Shown piece by piece: positions 1 to 10,551 of a DNA stretch of 64,000 nucleotides. Under the pieces are notes generated by a model. It saw only the letters and a list, made by a program, of their open reading frames with translations, was not told where the DNA came from and did not search any database. This DNA comes from Halomonas ramblicola (GTDB lineage Bacteria > Pseudomonadota > Gammaproteobacteria > Pseudomonadales > Halomonadaceae). Position 1 is the first letter of the stretch, and each line of letters opens with the position of its first letter. The position numbers and the translations under genes were made by a program. Location of the stretch: assembly GCF_030409215.1 (NCBI RefSeq), contig NZ_JAUFPL010000027.1, forward strand, positions 80,004-144,003, in the 5' to 3' direction.

Positions 1-1829
<1,829 letters not shown>

Positions 1830-1838
1830 GAGGTGATC

Positions 1839-2762
1839 ATGAAAACCCTGATCGACCGACAGTTCGACTTCATGGGCAAGCGGTGGGTCGCCTTCGCGAT
1901 CTCCGGCCTGCTGATCCTGGCGTCGCTCGTCTCGCTGCTGCTCCAGGGGCTCAACCTGGGCCTGGACTTCACCGGCGGCACCCTGGTGGAGGTGCGCTAT
2001 GCCGTGGCTCCCTCCCTGGACGCGGTGCGCCAGACCCTGGAGGGCGCCGAGTTCCGCGATGTCTCGGTGCAGACCTTCGGCGCCACCAACGAGGTGCTGA
2101 TCCGCCTGCAGCAGGCCTTCGACCCCGAGGTGGGCAACCGCGTGGTGGAACTGCTGCGCGAGGGCGGCGACCGGGTCGACCTGGTGCGTGCCGAGTTCGT
2201 CGGCGCCCAGGTGGGCGATCAGCTGCGCGACCAGAGCGGCATGGGCCTGCTGGTGGCGCTGGGCATCGTGATGCTCTACGTGGCCTTCCGCTTCCAGTAC
2301 AAGTTCGCCATCGGCGCCCTGCTGGCCCTGATTCACGACGTCATCGTCGTGGTCGGTGCCTTCTCGCTGTTCCAGTGGGAGTTCGACCTGACGGTGCTGG
2401 CCGCCCTGCTGGCGGTGATCGGCTACTCGCTCAACGACACCATCGTGGTCTACGACCGCATCCGCGAGTCGATCCGCAAGTCGCGCATCGACGACATGCC
2501 GGCGATCTTCAACGAGGCGATCAACCTGACCCTGTCGCGCACCCTGGCGACCTCCGGCACCACCCTGCTGGTGCTGATTGCGCTGCTGCTGCTGGGCGGC
2601 GACATGATCCAGAACTTCTCCATCGCCCTGATCTTCGGCATCGTGGTGGGCACCTTCTCCTCCATCTACGTGGCCGCGGCCCTGCTGCTCAGCGTGAGAC
2701 TGCAGCGCGAGGACCTGATCCCGGCCAAGAAGGAGGATCCCGAGGCCGAGGAGCTGCCCTAG
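1839..2762 (+). CDS. secF: Protein translocase subunit SecF
   Basis: SecF, 307 residues, the usual length. It forms the accessory SecDF complex in the inner membrane. I chose the ATG at 1839 because an AAGAGGTG ribosome-binding site lies just ahead of it; a GTG two codons upstream is in frame but overlaps that site. The N-terminal helix is followed by LNLGLDFTGGTLVEV, the SecF form of the conserved periplasmic motif, and a C-terminal bundle of membrane helices contains the motif IGYSLNDTIVVYDRIRE. It is co-transcribed with secD and followed by a terminator. Confidence 0.97.
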   Translation: MKTLIDRQFDFMGKRWVAFAISGLLILASLVSLLLQGLNLGLDFTGGTLVEVRYAVAPSLDAVRQTLEGAEFRDVSVQTFGATNEVLIRLQQAFDPEVGNRVVELLREGGDRVDLVRAEFVGAQVGDQLRDQSGMGLLVALGIVMLYVAFRFQYKFAIGALLALIHDVIVVVGAFSLFQWEFDLTVLAALLAVIGYSLNDTIVVYDRIRESIRKSRIDDMPAIFNEAINLTLSRTLATSGTTLLVLIALLLLGGDMIQNFSIALIFGIVVGTFSSIYVAAALLLSVRLQREDLIPAKKEDPEAEELP

Positions 2763-2813
2763 CCTGCGCCGAGCACCGCAGCATGATGGCTCCATCGCTG
2801 CTGGCGCACACGA

Positions 2814-2848
2814 AGAACCCCCGCCGGACTCGCGCCGACGGGGGTTCT
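2814..2848 (+). terminator. Intrinsic terminator after secF
   Basis: An inverted repeat AGAACCCCCG ... CGGGGGTTCT forms a long GC-rich stem about 50 bases after the secF stop. The following bases are only partly T-rich. It lies between secF and the convergent META-domain gene, so it may act in both directions. Confidence 0.75.
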
Positions 2849-2962
2849 GTATTGCCAATGCCCGGTTGACTGCCGCCAGGAGGCCTCCGGCCCCCATTCG
2901 CCCAGCAGAGCTGGCCTCCTAGTCGGTGTCTCTGCTGCGTCCTGGCAGCCTGCGGGCCCTTG

Positions 2963-3424
2963 CTAGCCGTCCTTTCGCCAGCCACCCAGCACCCGCTGGT
3001 CGGGGCCGAAGAACACCAGGCGGTCGTGGTCGATCAGGTAGCGATAGGCGGTCTCCAGCATCCCGGTGACGCGGCGGGCGTCCGCCTGCCGGGAACAGTC
3101 GCGCCGGGTCGTGGCCAGTTCGGAGAACTCGATGCGCTGCTTCTCGCCCAGGCGCACCTGGCCGGTGATCCGGTTGCAGCCGTCGCTGCCGCTCACCCGG
3201 CCGTTCCGGTCCACCTCGAACCAGGGCGTCTCGGGCAGGGAGAGCCGCTCGTCGGTGCCGACCAGCAACAGGTTCCAGCGCTGCTCGACCACCGGGCCCT
3301 CGAGGGCCGCCGAGGACGACTCGGTCGGCTGCACGGCCTGGCCGCCGCAGGCGGCCAGGGTCGCGGCGGCCAGCAGGCCCAGCAGCGGGCGGAAGTCACG
3401 AACGGACTGCGTGAGACCTACCAT
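2963..3424 (-). CDS. META-domain lipoprotein
   Basis: A 153-residue exported lipoprotein. A hydrophobic N-terminus ends in a lipobox with Cys26 (TLAAC), predicting lipid anchoring in the envelope. The body reads as a META/HslJ-type domain: [22 protein letters not shown], followed by a conserved segment containing TTRRDC. Members of this family are linked to heat shock and novobiocin resistance, but the exact function is unknown. The start overlaps the end of the upstream glyoxalase-fold gene by 7 bases, so the two are probably translationally coupled. Confidence 0.8.
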   Translation of the reverse strand: MVGLTQSVRDFRPLLGLLAAATLAACGGQAVQPTESSSAALEGPVVEQRWNLLLVGTDERLSLPETPWFEVDRNGRVSGSDGCNRITGQVRLGEKQRIEFSELATTRRDCSRQADARRVTGMLETAYRYLIDHDRLVFFGPDQRVLGGWRKDG

Positions 3425-3858
3425 GTGCCGGTGTTCTCCATGGAGGCCCAGGGCTCCTGCGGCGGCAGGGCATCGCCCTTCTGCAGCAGCTCCACCGAGA
3501 TGCCATCGGGGCTCCTCACGAAGGCCATGTGGCCGTCGCGGGGCGGGCGGTTGATGGTCACCCCGTTCGCCTGGAGCTTCTCGCACAGGGCGTAGATATC
3601 GTCCACCCGGTAGGCCAGGTGACCGAAGTTGCGCCCGCCGGTGTACTCCTCCGGGTCCCAGTTCCAGGTGAGCTCCAGCTCCGGCGCCTTGAGCTCGGCA
3701 GAGCGCGCCTCGTCCTCCGGGGCGGCGAGGAAGACCAGGGTGAAGCGCCCCTTGTCGTTCTCCTTGCGGCGCACCTCCGTGAGGCCCAGCAGGTCGCAGT
3801 AGAAGTGCAGCGAGGCGTCCAGGTCGCTGACGCGCACCATGGTGTGCAGATACTGCAT
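3418..3858 (-). CDS. VOC/glyoxalase I-like protein
   Basis: A 146-residue vicinal-oxygen-chelate protein close to lactoylglutathione lyase, which turns the methylglyoxal-glutathione hemithioacetal into S-lactoylglutathione. Visible features are the N-terminal [20 protein letters not shown], a central [16 protein letters not shown] and the C-terminal DPDG-like [12 protein letters not shown], matching the paired beta-alpha-beta-beta-beta units. Start at 3858 is supported by AGGAGA upstream; a longer in-frame extension has no such site. Its tail runs into the META-lipoprotein start. Related VOC enzymes with other substrates cannot be excluded. Confidence 0.85.
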   Translation of the reverse strand: MQYLHTMVRVSDLDASLHFYCDLLGLTEVRRKENDKGRFTLVFLAAPEDEARSAELKAPELELTWNWDPEEYTGGRNFGHLAYRVDDIYALCEKLQANGVTINRPPRDGHMAFVRSPDGISVELLQKGDALPPQEPWASMENTGTW

Positions 3859-3962
3859 GACGGTTCCTTCTCCTGTGCGGTGGATCGGTGACTGTACTCG
3901 TCGAGGGTGGGGTATGGCACGATTGTCGCCACTCTCTCTCTCGCGATGCAAGGACCCTCGGC

Positions 3963-4502
3963 ATGAGCGACTACTGTGACCTGGCCCCGGGTCATCCGTT
4001 TCATGGCCCCTACCACGATCACGAGTACGGCTTCCCGGTGGCCGACGACGACGCCCTCTTCGAGCGCCTGGTCCTCGAGATCAACCAGGCGGGGCTCTCC
4101 TGGCTCACCGTGCTCAAGAAGCGCGAGGCCTTCCAGGCCGCCTTCGACGGCTTCGCCATCGACCGGGTCGCGGCCTACGGCGAGGCCGAGCGCGAGCGGC
4201 TGCTCGGCGATGCCGGCATCATCCGCAACCGACTCAAGGTCGAGGCGGCGATCCACAACGCCGGCGTGATCCAGGCCATGCGCGACGAGCATGGCAGCTT
4301 CCGCGCCTGGCTGGAGCACCACCACCCGCTCGGCCACGCCGACTGGGTGAAGCTGTTCAAGCGCACCTTCCGCTTCACCGGTCCGGAGATCGTCGGCGAG
4401 TTCCTGATGAGCACCGGCTACCTGCCCGGTGCCCACCGCGACGATTGCCCCGTGCAGGCGCACATCCTGGCCGCCGAACCCGCCTGGGCACGCCGGACCT
4501 GA
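3963..4502 (+). CDS. tag: DNA-3-methyladenine glycosylase I
   Basis: Tag removes 3-methyladenine from alkylated DNA, starting base-excision repair in the cytoplasm. The 179-residue protein has the family's N-terminal Cys5, the YHDHEYG block with His18, the [16 protein letters not shown] segment containing the catalytic acidic region, and the C-terminal HRDDC that completes the zinc site. I start at 3963, giving the normal N-terminus (MSDYC); an upstream in-frame ATG would add 25 unrelated residues. Divergent from the glyoxalase-fold gene. Confidence 0.95.
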   Translation: MSDYCDLAPGHPFHGPYHDHEYGFPVADDDALFERLVLEINQAGLSWLTVLKKREAFQAAFDGFAIDRVAAYGEAERERLLGDAGIIRNRLKVEAAIHNAGVIQAMRDEHGSFRAWLEHHHPLGHADWVKLFKRTFRFTGPEIVGEFLMSTGYLPGAHRDDCPVQAHILAAEPAWARRT

Positions 4503-4565
4503 ACGGGAACCGCCCGCCGCCCACGGCATCACAGGAAGGCGGCGAAGTCCCAGGGAGTTCACGAT

Positions 4566-5633
4566 ATGGATCCTGTTACCCAGGTGGCGCTGGGCGCCTC
4601 GATCGGCGGTGCGGTGCTGGGCCGGCGGCTCGGCCGCAAGGCGGTGCTGATCGGCGGGGCGCTGGCGGCGCTGCCCGACCTGGACGTGCTGATCGACTAC
4701 GGCGACGCCGTGGCCAACGTCACCGAGCATCGCGGCTTTTCCCACTCGCTGTTCGTGCTGGCGGGGCTGGCCACGGCCCTGGCCCTGCTGGCGGAGCGCT
4801 TCGCCCCACCGCGGGATGTCTCGCTGCGTCGCTGGTGGGCCTTCTTCGGGCTCTGCCTGCTCACCCATCCGCTGCTCGATGCCCTGACCACCTACGGCAC
4901 CCAGCTGTGGTGGCCGCTGGACGTCAGGCCGACGGCCTGGCCCATCGTGTTCATCATCGACCCGCTCTATAGCCTGCTGCTGCTGGCCGGCGTCGGCGTC
5001 GCCCTGGTCACCGGCAAGGCCCGGCGCGGCCCGACCTGGGGCCTGGCCCTGGCCAGCGCCTACCTGGTCTTCGCCTTCGGTGCCAAGCAACTGGTGGAGC
5101 AGCGCCTCGAGCCGGTGCTAGCCGAACGCGGCCTGCAGGACGCCCCCCGGCTGGTCCAGCCCACCCCCTTCAATACCCTGCTGTGGCGCGCCACGGTGGT
5201 GGAGGGCGACCGCCATCTGGAGGCCCTGGTGGGGGTGCTGGATGGTGACGAGCCACCGCTGGTGGAGACCTATCGGCGTGGCGCCGAGCTGGAGGAAGCC
5301 GCGCTGGCGAGCGAGCGGGGGCGGCGACTCGACTGGTTCGCCGGCCCCTTCCTGCGCTACGAGGTGCGCGAGTTCGACGGCCGCGCGACCCTGGTGGCCA
5401 CCGACCTGCGGCTGGGCTTCCCCGGCTTCCATCCCTTCGCCTTCACCCTGGCCAGCCGCGACGGCGACGGCTGGCGGCCGGTGACGGCCTCCGTCCAGCT
5501 GGAAGGGGCATCACGCCGCGACCGCGAGGCCCTGACGCGGCTGGGCCGGCGTATCCTCGCCCCACTGCCGGCGCTGTGCACCAGCGATTTCGTTGCCGAG
5601 GAGTGGCGCCTGGAGGTGCCGGCGATGTGCTGA
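4566..5633 (+). CDS. YdjM/YbcI-like membrane metal-dependent hydrolase
   Basis: A 355-residue protein that begins MDPVTQVALGASIGGAVLG and contains PDLDVLIDY, HRGFSHSLFV and LTHPLLDALTTYGTQLWWPL. The conserved His and Asp residues and several membrane helices in the first 170 residues are typical of the DUF457 family of predicted membrane-bound metal-dependent hydrolases. The C-terminal half, about residues 175-355, is soluble-looking and less conserved. The substrate is unknown. It starts 63 bases after tag and may be co-transcribed with it; a strong hairpin follows. Confidence 0.8.
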   Translation: MDPVTQVALGASIGGAVLGRRLGRKAVLIGGALAALPDLDVLIDYGDAVANVTEHRGFSHSLFVLAGLATALALLAERFAPPRDVSLRRWWAFFGLCLLTHPLLDALTTYGTQLWWPLDVRPTAWPIVFIIDPLYSLLLLAGVGVALVTGKARRGPTWGLALASAYLVFAFGAKQLVEQRLEPVLAERGLQDAPRLVQPTPFNTLLWRATVVEGDRHLEALVGVLDGDEPPLVETYRRGAELEEAALASERGRRLDWFAGPFLRYEVREFDGRATLVATDLRLGFPGFHPFAFTLASRDGDGWRPVTASVQLEGASRRDREALTRLGRRILAPLPALCTSDFVAEEWRLEVPAMC

Positions 5634-5639
5634 CACGCC

Positions 5640-5667
5640 GACGGGGCGGCCCCGAGGCCGCCCCGTC
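5640..5667 (+). terminator. Hairpin terminator between convergent genes
   Basis: A perfect 12-bp stem, GACGGGGCGGCC and GGCCGCCCCGTC, with a CCGA loop, 6 bases after the membrane hydrolase stop and 20 bases before the stop of the convergent flavoprotein gene. It lacks a clean T tract. It probably ends transcription from both sides. Confidence 0.75.
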
Positions 5668-5687
5668 CGCTTCCCGCTTGTCGTCCG

Positions 5688-6296
5688 TTACAGGCGCGCT
5701 ACCAGGCCGGCGATGCCCTGACGGGCCTCCGCGAGGGCACTGTCGCGATGGTTGCCGCCCATGGCCAGGCCCTCGGCGAAGACGGTGTCCACCTCGGTGA
5801 TGCCGATCAGCCCGAGCATGGCCTCGAGATGCGGCAGCTGGCTGTCCAGGGGGGTCCCGGCGTACTGGCCGCCGCGGGCCAGCAGCAGCACGGCACGCTT
5901 GCCCTCCACCAGGCCCTGGGGGCCCTTCGCGGTGTAGCGGAAGGTCTCGCCGGCGCGCAGGATGCGGTCGAACCAGGCCTTGAGCTGGCTGGGGATGCCC
6001 AGGTTATACAGGGGCACCGCCAGTACCACCACGTCGTGCTCGCGCAGCTCACTGATCAGGGCGTCGGAGCGGGCCGCCAGCTGGCGCTGGGAGGCCGAGC
6101 GCTCCTCGGGCGCCACCTGCCAGCTACCCAGCTCGTCCAGCCCCAGGTGGGGCAGCTCCTCGGCCACCAGGTCGCGGTGGGTCGCCTCGAGGCCGTCGCG
6201 CTCGGCGGCCAGGGTGAGGAAGTGCTCGGCGAGGGCCTTGGACTGGCCGTTCTCGCCGAGGATGGAGGCGGTGATAACGAGGGCACGGGTGGTCAT
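5688..6296 (-). CDS. azoR: FMN-dependent NADH-azoreductase-like flavoprotein
   Basis: A 202-residue flavodoxin-fold NAD(P)H oxidoreductase, most like AzoR, which reduces azo compounds and quinones with two electrons. Evidence: N-terminal ITASILGENGQSKALAEHF, the FMN phosphate-binding region; VPLYNLGIPSQLKAWFDRI in the middle; and LARGGQYAG near residue 140, a typical AzoR flavin-contact block. The start at 6296 has AGGAG upstream. An A/T-rich interrupted palindrome upstream may be an operator. The gene symbol is by family resemblance. Confidence 0.85.
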   Translation of the reverse strand: MTTRALVITASILGENGQSKALAEHFLTLAAERDGLEATHRDLVAEELPHLGLDELGSWQVAPEERSASQRQLAARSDALISELREHDVVVLAVPLYNLGIPSQLKAWFDRILRAGETFRYTAKGPQGLVEGKRAVLLLARGGQYAGTPLDSQLPHLEAMLGLIGITEVDTVFAEGLAMGGNHRDSALAEARQGIAGLVARL

Positions 6297-6346
6297 GACG
6301 ATCTCCTGTAGGGCGTTGTCAGGCAATGATCGTCATAATAGGTGTA

Positions 6347-6372
6347 TTTTTTGCGATAAAAAGCGCAAAAAA
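6347..6372. promoter_or_regulatory. A/T-rich dyad upstream of azoR-like gene
   Basis: A perfect interrupted palindrome, TTTTTTGCG - 8 bases - CGCAAAAAA, in the short gap between the flavoprotein start and the end of the upstream lipoprotein gene. On the minus strand it is followed by TATTAT (6340-6335), a plausible -10 element for the flavoprotein gene, so the dyad would overlap the -35 region. It could be an operator or the terminator of the lipoprotein gene. Confidence 0.4.
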
Positions 6373-6400
6373 CCGCACCCTTCGTTCGATAAAACCGAAA

Positions 6401-7138
6401 CTAGAGGGCGATGCCCTGACCGCAGCCCCGGTACTGCTCCCCGTCGACGGTCAGGGTGACCCGTGCCGGGAAGGGCTCGCCGCTCATGTCGTCGAAGCAG
6501 GCCCCCGCCTCGACGCGCAGCTCGAAGGGGGTGTCGGCCCGGCCGCTGGCCAGGATCACCCGGCCCGCGCCGTTGTCCAGCGTGGTCACCCGGTAGGGCA
6601 ACGTCAGCTGGCGCTCGCCGTAATCCAGGGTCAGGCTGGCCTCGGGGCGATCGTGGGCCAGGCTGACCATCCAGCCCGGCTCGTTGCCCCGGGCATGGAA
6701 CATCACCCCGGGACGGTCACGCCGCGTCAGCGCGCGCCGCCGCATGTGCGCCTGGCACTCCAGCCGCCCGCGGGGGCTCTCGACGATGGCGCCGTCGCCC
6801 TTGTTCCAGAAGCTCAGCTCGCCCTGCTGGTAGCGCGCCCCGCTGGCCACCACCGCCGGCGCCAGACGCCAGGCGCCGTGGGCCGACCAGAGGCGCAATT
6901 CTTCCCCATCGGGGGCAGCGGTGACCAGGTCCTGATCCGGCGTGCAGTGCCAGGCGGTGAAGGCCTCGGCACCACCGGAAAACAGGGTCGAGGGCATCAG
7001 CGGGGCCGACTCGGCGTCGGGCCGGGGCGTCGGTGTGGCCCCCGGGCCGGCGGCACAGCCCGCCAGCGCCAGGGCAGAACTCCCCATCAATGACAGGATC
7101 AGCGAGCGGCTCGGGAGGGGGCAAACGCGAGATGGCAT
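6401..7138 (-). CDS. Lipoprotein with MliC-like and COG3650-like domains
   Basis: A 245-residue exported lipoprotein with lipobox LALAGC at Cys28. Residues about 50-125 resemble MliC, the membrane-bound inhibitor of C-type lysozyme: [23 protein letters not shown] and a closing Cys that can pair with the first. Residues about 135-245 resemble the COG3650 lipoprotein domain: [14 protein letters not shown], a Cys in [17 protein letters not shown] and another in YRGCGQ. The role would be envelope defence or homeostasis. AGGAG precedes the ATG at 7138; an earlier ATG in the same frame is less well placed. Confidence 0.75.
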   Translation of the reverse strand: MPSRVCPLPSRSLILSLMGSSALALAGCAAGPGATPTPRPDAESAPLMPSTLFSGGAEAFTAWHCTPDQDLVTAAPDGEELRLWSAHGAWRLAPAVVASGARYQQGELSFWNKGDGAIVESPRGRLECQAHMRRRALTRRDRPGVMFHARGNEPGWMVSLAHDRPEASLTLDYGERQLTLPYRVTTLDNGAGRVILASGRADTPFELRVEAGACFDDMSGEPFPARVTLTVDGEQYRGCGQGIAL

Positions 7139-7234
7139 GGCGGCTCCTTGCATACCTTGGGCAACGGCGAAGGACCGGAAGTCCCTGAAGCACAAGGATA
7201 CCAGGCTATCGCCGTCGCGGTTCCCACTCTGCGA

Positions 7235-9532
7235 TCACGCCAGCCGGCTGCGCAGCCGCCGGGCCGCCTCCACCATATTGGCCAGCGCCGGCTCCACCTC
7301 CTCCCAGCGGCGGGTCTTGAGACCGCAGTCGGGGTTGACCCACAGCCGCTCGACGGGGATGCGCTCGGCGGCCTTCTCCATCAGCGCCACCATCCAGTCG
7401 ACCTCGGGGACATTGGGCGAGTGGATGTCGTAGACGCCGGGGCCGATCTCGTTGGGATAGGCGAAGTCCTGGAAGGCGTCGAGCAGCTCCATGTTCGAGC
7501 GCGAGGTCTCGATGGTGATGACGTCGGCGTCCAGGGCGGCGATGGCAGCGATGATGTCGTTGAACTCCGAGTAGCACATATGGGTGTGGATCTGGGTCGC
7601 GTCGCCCACCCCGGACGAGGCGAGCCGGAAGCAGTCCACCGCCCAGTCCAGGTAGGCCTGCCACTCGCTGGCGCGCAGCGGCAGCCCCTCGCGCAGCGCC
7701 GGCTCGTCGATCTGGATGGCGCGGATGCCCGCCGCCTCCAGGTCGCACACCTCGTCGCGCAGGGCCAGGGCGATCTGCCGACAGGTAGTCTCGCGAGGCT
7801 GGTCGTCGCGCACGAAGGACCACTGCAGCATGGTCACCGGACCGGTGAGCATGCCCTTCATGGGCTTGTCGGTCAGCGACTGGGCATACTCGCTCCAGGC
7901 CACCGTCATGGGCCCGGGGCGGCTGACGTCACCGACGATCACCGGCGGCTTGACGCAGCGCGAGCCGTAGCTCTGCACCCAGCCGTAGCGGGTGAAGACG
8001 TAGCCCTCGAGCTGCTCGCCGAAGTACTCCACCATGTCGTTGCGCTCCGGCTCGCCGTGCACCGGCATGTCGAGCCCCAGCGCCTCCTGGCGCGCCACCG
8101 CATGGGCGATCTCCTCGCGCATGCGTGCCTCGTAGGCCTCCCGGGAGAGCTCGCCGGCCTTGAAGGCGCGACGGGCGCTGCGGATCTCCGCGGTCTGGGG
8201 GAAGGAGCCAATGGTGGTGGTGGGAAAGGGCGGCAGTTTCAACGCCCGGCGTTGGGCCGCGGCACGCACCGGATAGGCGCTGCGCCGCTCATGGTCGGCC
8301 GGCCCGACACCCGCCAGGCGGCTGGCCACCTCGGGGCGGTGGATACGGGTCGACTCGCGGCGCGCCTGCAGGGCCAGGGTGGCGGCCTCCAGGCGCTCGC
8401 GGTCCTCCGGGGTCGCGCGACCGTCGAGCAGGCGCGTCAGGCTCACCGTCTCGTCGAGTTTCTGGGGGGCGAAGGCCAGCCAGCCCTTGAGCGCCGGCTC
8501 CAGTTCGGTCTCGCGTTCGAGGTCCACCGGCACGTGGAGCAGCGAGCAGGAGGGGGCGATCCACAGCCGCTTGCCGAGCCGCATGCGCGCGGCCGCCAGG
8601 CCCTCGCGCAGCAGTGCCAGGTCGGCACGCCAGACGTTGCGGCCGTCGATGGCGCCCACCGAGAGCACCTTGTAGGCGGGCAGGCGGTCGAGCACCGCCT
8701 CGAGCTGCTCGGGGGCACGCACCGCATCGATGTGCAGGCCGTCCACCGGCAGGCCCACGGCCAGGCCCAGGTTGTCGCCCAGCCCGCCGAAGTAGCTGGC
8801 CAGCAGCAGCTTCACGGGGCTGCGCCCCAGCACGCTGTAGGCGGCCTCATAGGCCTGTTGCCAGTCGTGGGGCAGGTCCTGCACCAGGGCCGGCTCGTCG
8901 AGCTGCACCCACTCCACGCCCTGCTCGGCCAGGCGGGCGAGGATCTCGCCGTAGACCGGCAGCAGGGCGTCGAGCAGGCTCAGGCGATCCAGCCCCGCGT
9001 CGCGGGCCTTGCCCAGCCACAGCCAGGTCAGGGGCCCGAGCAGGGTCACCTTCACCGCATGGCCCTGGGCCCTGGCCTCCTCCACCTGGTCGAAGAGCCG
9101 GCTGCTGGCCAGGTGGAAGGTCTGGTCGGCGTGCAGCTCCGGGACCAGGTAGTGGTAGTTGGTATCGAAATACTTGGTCATCTCGCAGGCGGCGGCGGGC
9201 TCGCCACTGGGGGCCCGGCCACGGGCCATGCGGAAGGCGGTATCCAGGTCCACCTCGCCACGGGCCACCTCGTCCCCGGCGTCGAAGCGGGCCGGCACGG
9301 CTCCCAGGGTCACGGAGAGATCGAGCACCTGGTCGTAGAAGGCGAAGTCACCCACCGTCACCAGGTCGAGGCCGGCCTGGCACTGATCGGCCCAGTGGCG
9401 GGCGCGCAACTCGCGGCCGGTGGCCTCCAGGGCCTCGCGGTCGAGCTCGCCTCGCCAGTAGGCCTCCACGGCCCGTTTCAGTTCGCGGTCCGCACCGATG
9501 CGCGGGTAGCCGGCAATATGAGCCTTGGTCAT
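7235..9532 (-). CDS. metE: Cobalamin-independent methionine synthase
   Basis: MetE transfers the methyl group of 5-methyltetrahydropteroyltri-L-glutamate to homocysteine, the last step of methionine synthesis without vitamin B12. At 765 residues it is full length. The C-terminal catalytic domain shows the zinc ligands in [10 protein letters not shown] (His, Cys), TIETSRSN (Glu) and [10 protein letters not shown] (Cys). The N-terminal domain opens with [18 protein letters not shown]. The start at 9532 is preceded by a purine-rich AAAAGG. It is divergent from the LysR gene metR, its usual activator. Confidence 0.97.
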   Translation of the reverse strand: MTKAHIAGYPRIGADRELKRAVEAYWRGELDREALEATGRELRARHWADQCQAGLDLVTVGDFAFYDQVLDLSVTLGAVPARFDAGDEVARGEVDLDTAFRMARGRAPSGEPAAACEMTKYFDTNYHYLVPELHADQTFHLASSRLFDQVEEARAQGHAVKVTLLGPLTWLWLGKARDAGLDRLSLLDALLPVYGEILARLAEQGVEWVQLDEPALVQDLPHDWQQAYEAAYSVLGRSPVKLLLASYFGGLGDNLGLAVGLPVDGLHIDAVRAPEQLEAVLDRLPAYKVLSVGAIDGRNVWRADLALLREGLAAARMRLGKRLWIAPSCSLLHVPVDLERETELEPALKGWLAFAPQKLDETVSLTRLLDGRATPEDRERLEAATLALQARRESTRIHRPEVASRLAGVGPADHERRSAYPVRAAAQRRALKLPPFPTTTIGSFPQTAEIRSARRAFKAGELSREAYEARMREEIAHAVARQEALGLDMPVHGEPERNDMVEYFGEQLEGYVFTRYGWVQSYGSRCVKPPVIVGDVSRPGPMTVAWSEYAQSLTDKPMKGMLTGPVTMLQWSFVRDDQPRETTCRQIALALRDEVCDLEAAGIRAIQIDEPALREGLPLRASEWQAYLDWAVDCFRLASSGVGDATQIHTHMCYSEFNDIIAAIAALDADVITIETSRSNMELLDAFQDFAYPNEIGPGVYDIHSPNVPEVDWMVALMEKAAERIPVERLWVNPDCGLKTRRWEEVEPALANMVEAARRLRSRLA

Positions 9533-9636
9533 GTATAACAGCCTTTTGCATGAGTGATACCGTGAAGTCTGGCTGGCCACAAAGAGTGAATCAAACTAAA
9601 CTTTCTAATCTTGAAAATGAAAACGGCTCACTCTTC

Positions 9637-10551
9637 ATGCTCGAACTCCGCCATCTTCGCACCCTGGTCGCCCTGCGCGACGCCGGCTCCCTCGTCGAGG
9701 CGGCCGAACGCGTCCACCTGACCCAGTCCGCCCTCTCCCACCAAGTCAAGGACCTGGAGGAGCGGCTCGGCAATCCGCTGTTCGTGCGCAAGACCCGGCC
9801 GGTGGAGTTCACCCGGGCCGGCCAGCGCCTGTTGACCCTGGCCGAGCAGGTGCTGCCGCTGGTGCGCATGGCCGAGCGCGACCTGGCGCGCCTGGCCGGC
9901 AACGAGCAGGGCCGGTTGCACATGGCCATCGAGTGCCACAGCTGCTTCCAGTGGCTGATGCCCACCATCGATCATTTCCGCAACCACTGGCCGGAGGTGG
10001 AGATCGACATCCCCGGCGGCCACCACTTCGACCCGCTGCCGGCGCTGGCCCGCGAGCAGCTCGACCTGGTGATCACCGCCGATCCGCAGCCACTGCCCGG
10101 GGTGCACTACGAGCCACTGTTCCGCTACGAGGGCCTGCTGGCGGTGGCCCGCCAGCACCGTCTCGCCGGGCGGCCCTGCGTGACGCCGCCGGACCTGGCC
10201 GAGGAGACCCTGATCACCTATCCGGTGGAGCACTCACGGCTAGACGTCTTCACCCAGTTCCTCGACCCCGCGGGCGTGCGGCCCCAGGAGGTACGCACCG
10301 CCGAGCTGACGATCATGATGATGCAGCTGGTAGCCAGCGGCCGCGGCGTCTGCGCGCTGCCCAACTGGGCACTCACCGAGTACCTGGAGCGGGACTACGT
10401 CAAGGCGGTGCCGCTGGGCGAGAAGGGGGTGTGGAGCACGCTGTTCGCGGCGATCCGCGAGGAGAGCCGCCAGGCCCCCTGGATGGAGGACTTCCTGCGC
10501 ACCGCCCGGGAGACCTCCTTCGCGGTGCTGGAGGGGATCAAGCCGGCCTAG
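9637..10551 (+). CDS. metR: LysR-type regulator, MetR
   Basis: A 304-residue LysR-family regulator. The N-terminal helix-turn-helix reads LVALRDAGSLVEAAERVHLTQSALSHQVKDLE, and the C-terminal effector domain includes LARLAGNEQGRLHMAIECHSCFQWLMP. The segment around ECHSC and the divergent position next to metE identify it as MetR, which activates met genes with homocysteine as co-effector. The 104-base gap (9533-9636) is A/T-rich and must hold both promoters; I see no perfect TGAA-N5-TTCA site in it. The stop overlaps that of the convergent kinase gene by 4 bases. Confidence 0.93.
   Translation: MLELRHLRTLVALRDAGSLVEAAERVHLTQSALSHQVKDLEERLGNPLFVRKTRPVEFTRAGQRLLTLAEQVLPLVRMAERDLARLAGNEQGRLHMAIECHSCFQWLMPTIDHFRNHWPEVEIDIPGGHHFDPLPALAREQLDLVITADPQPLPGVHYEPLFRYEGLLAVARQHRLAGRPCVTPPDLAEETLITYPVEHSRLDVFTQFLDPAGVRPQEVRTAELTIMMMQLVASGRGVCALPNWALTEYLERDYVKAVPLGEKGVWSTLFAAIREESRQAPWMEDFLRTARETSFAVLEGIKPA

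Noticed and set aside
9533-9636. MetR binding site TGAA-N5-TTCA in the metE/metR gap
   Set aside because: Half-sites TGAA occur, but no copy has the correct partner at the correct distance.
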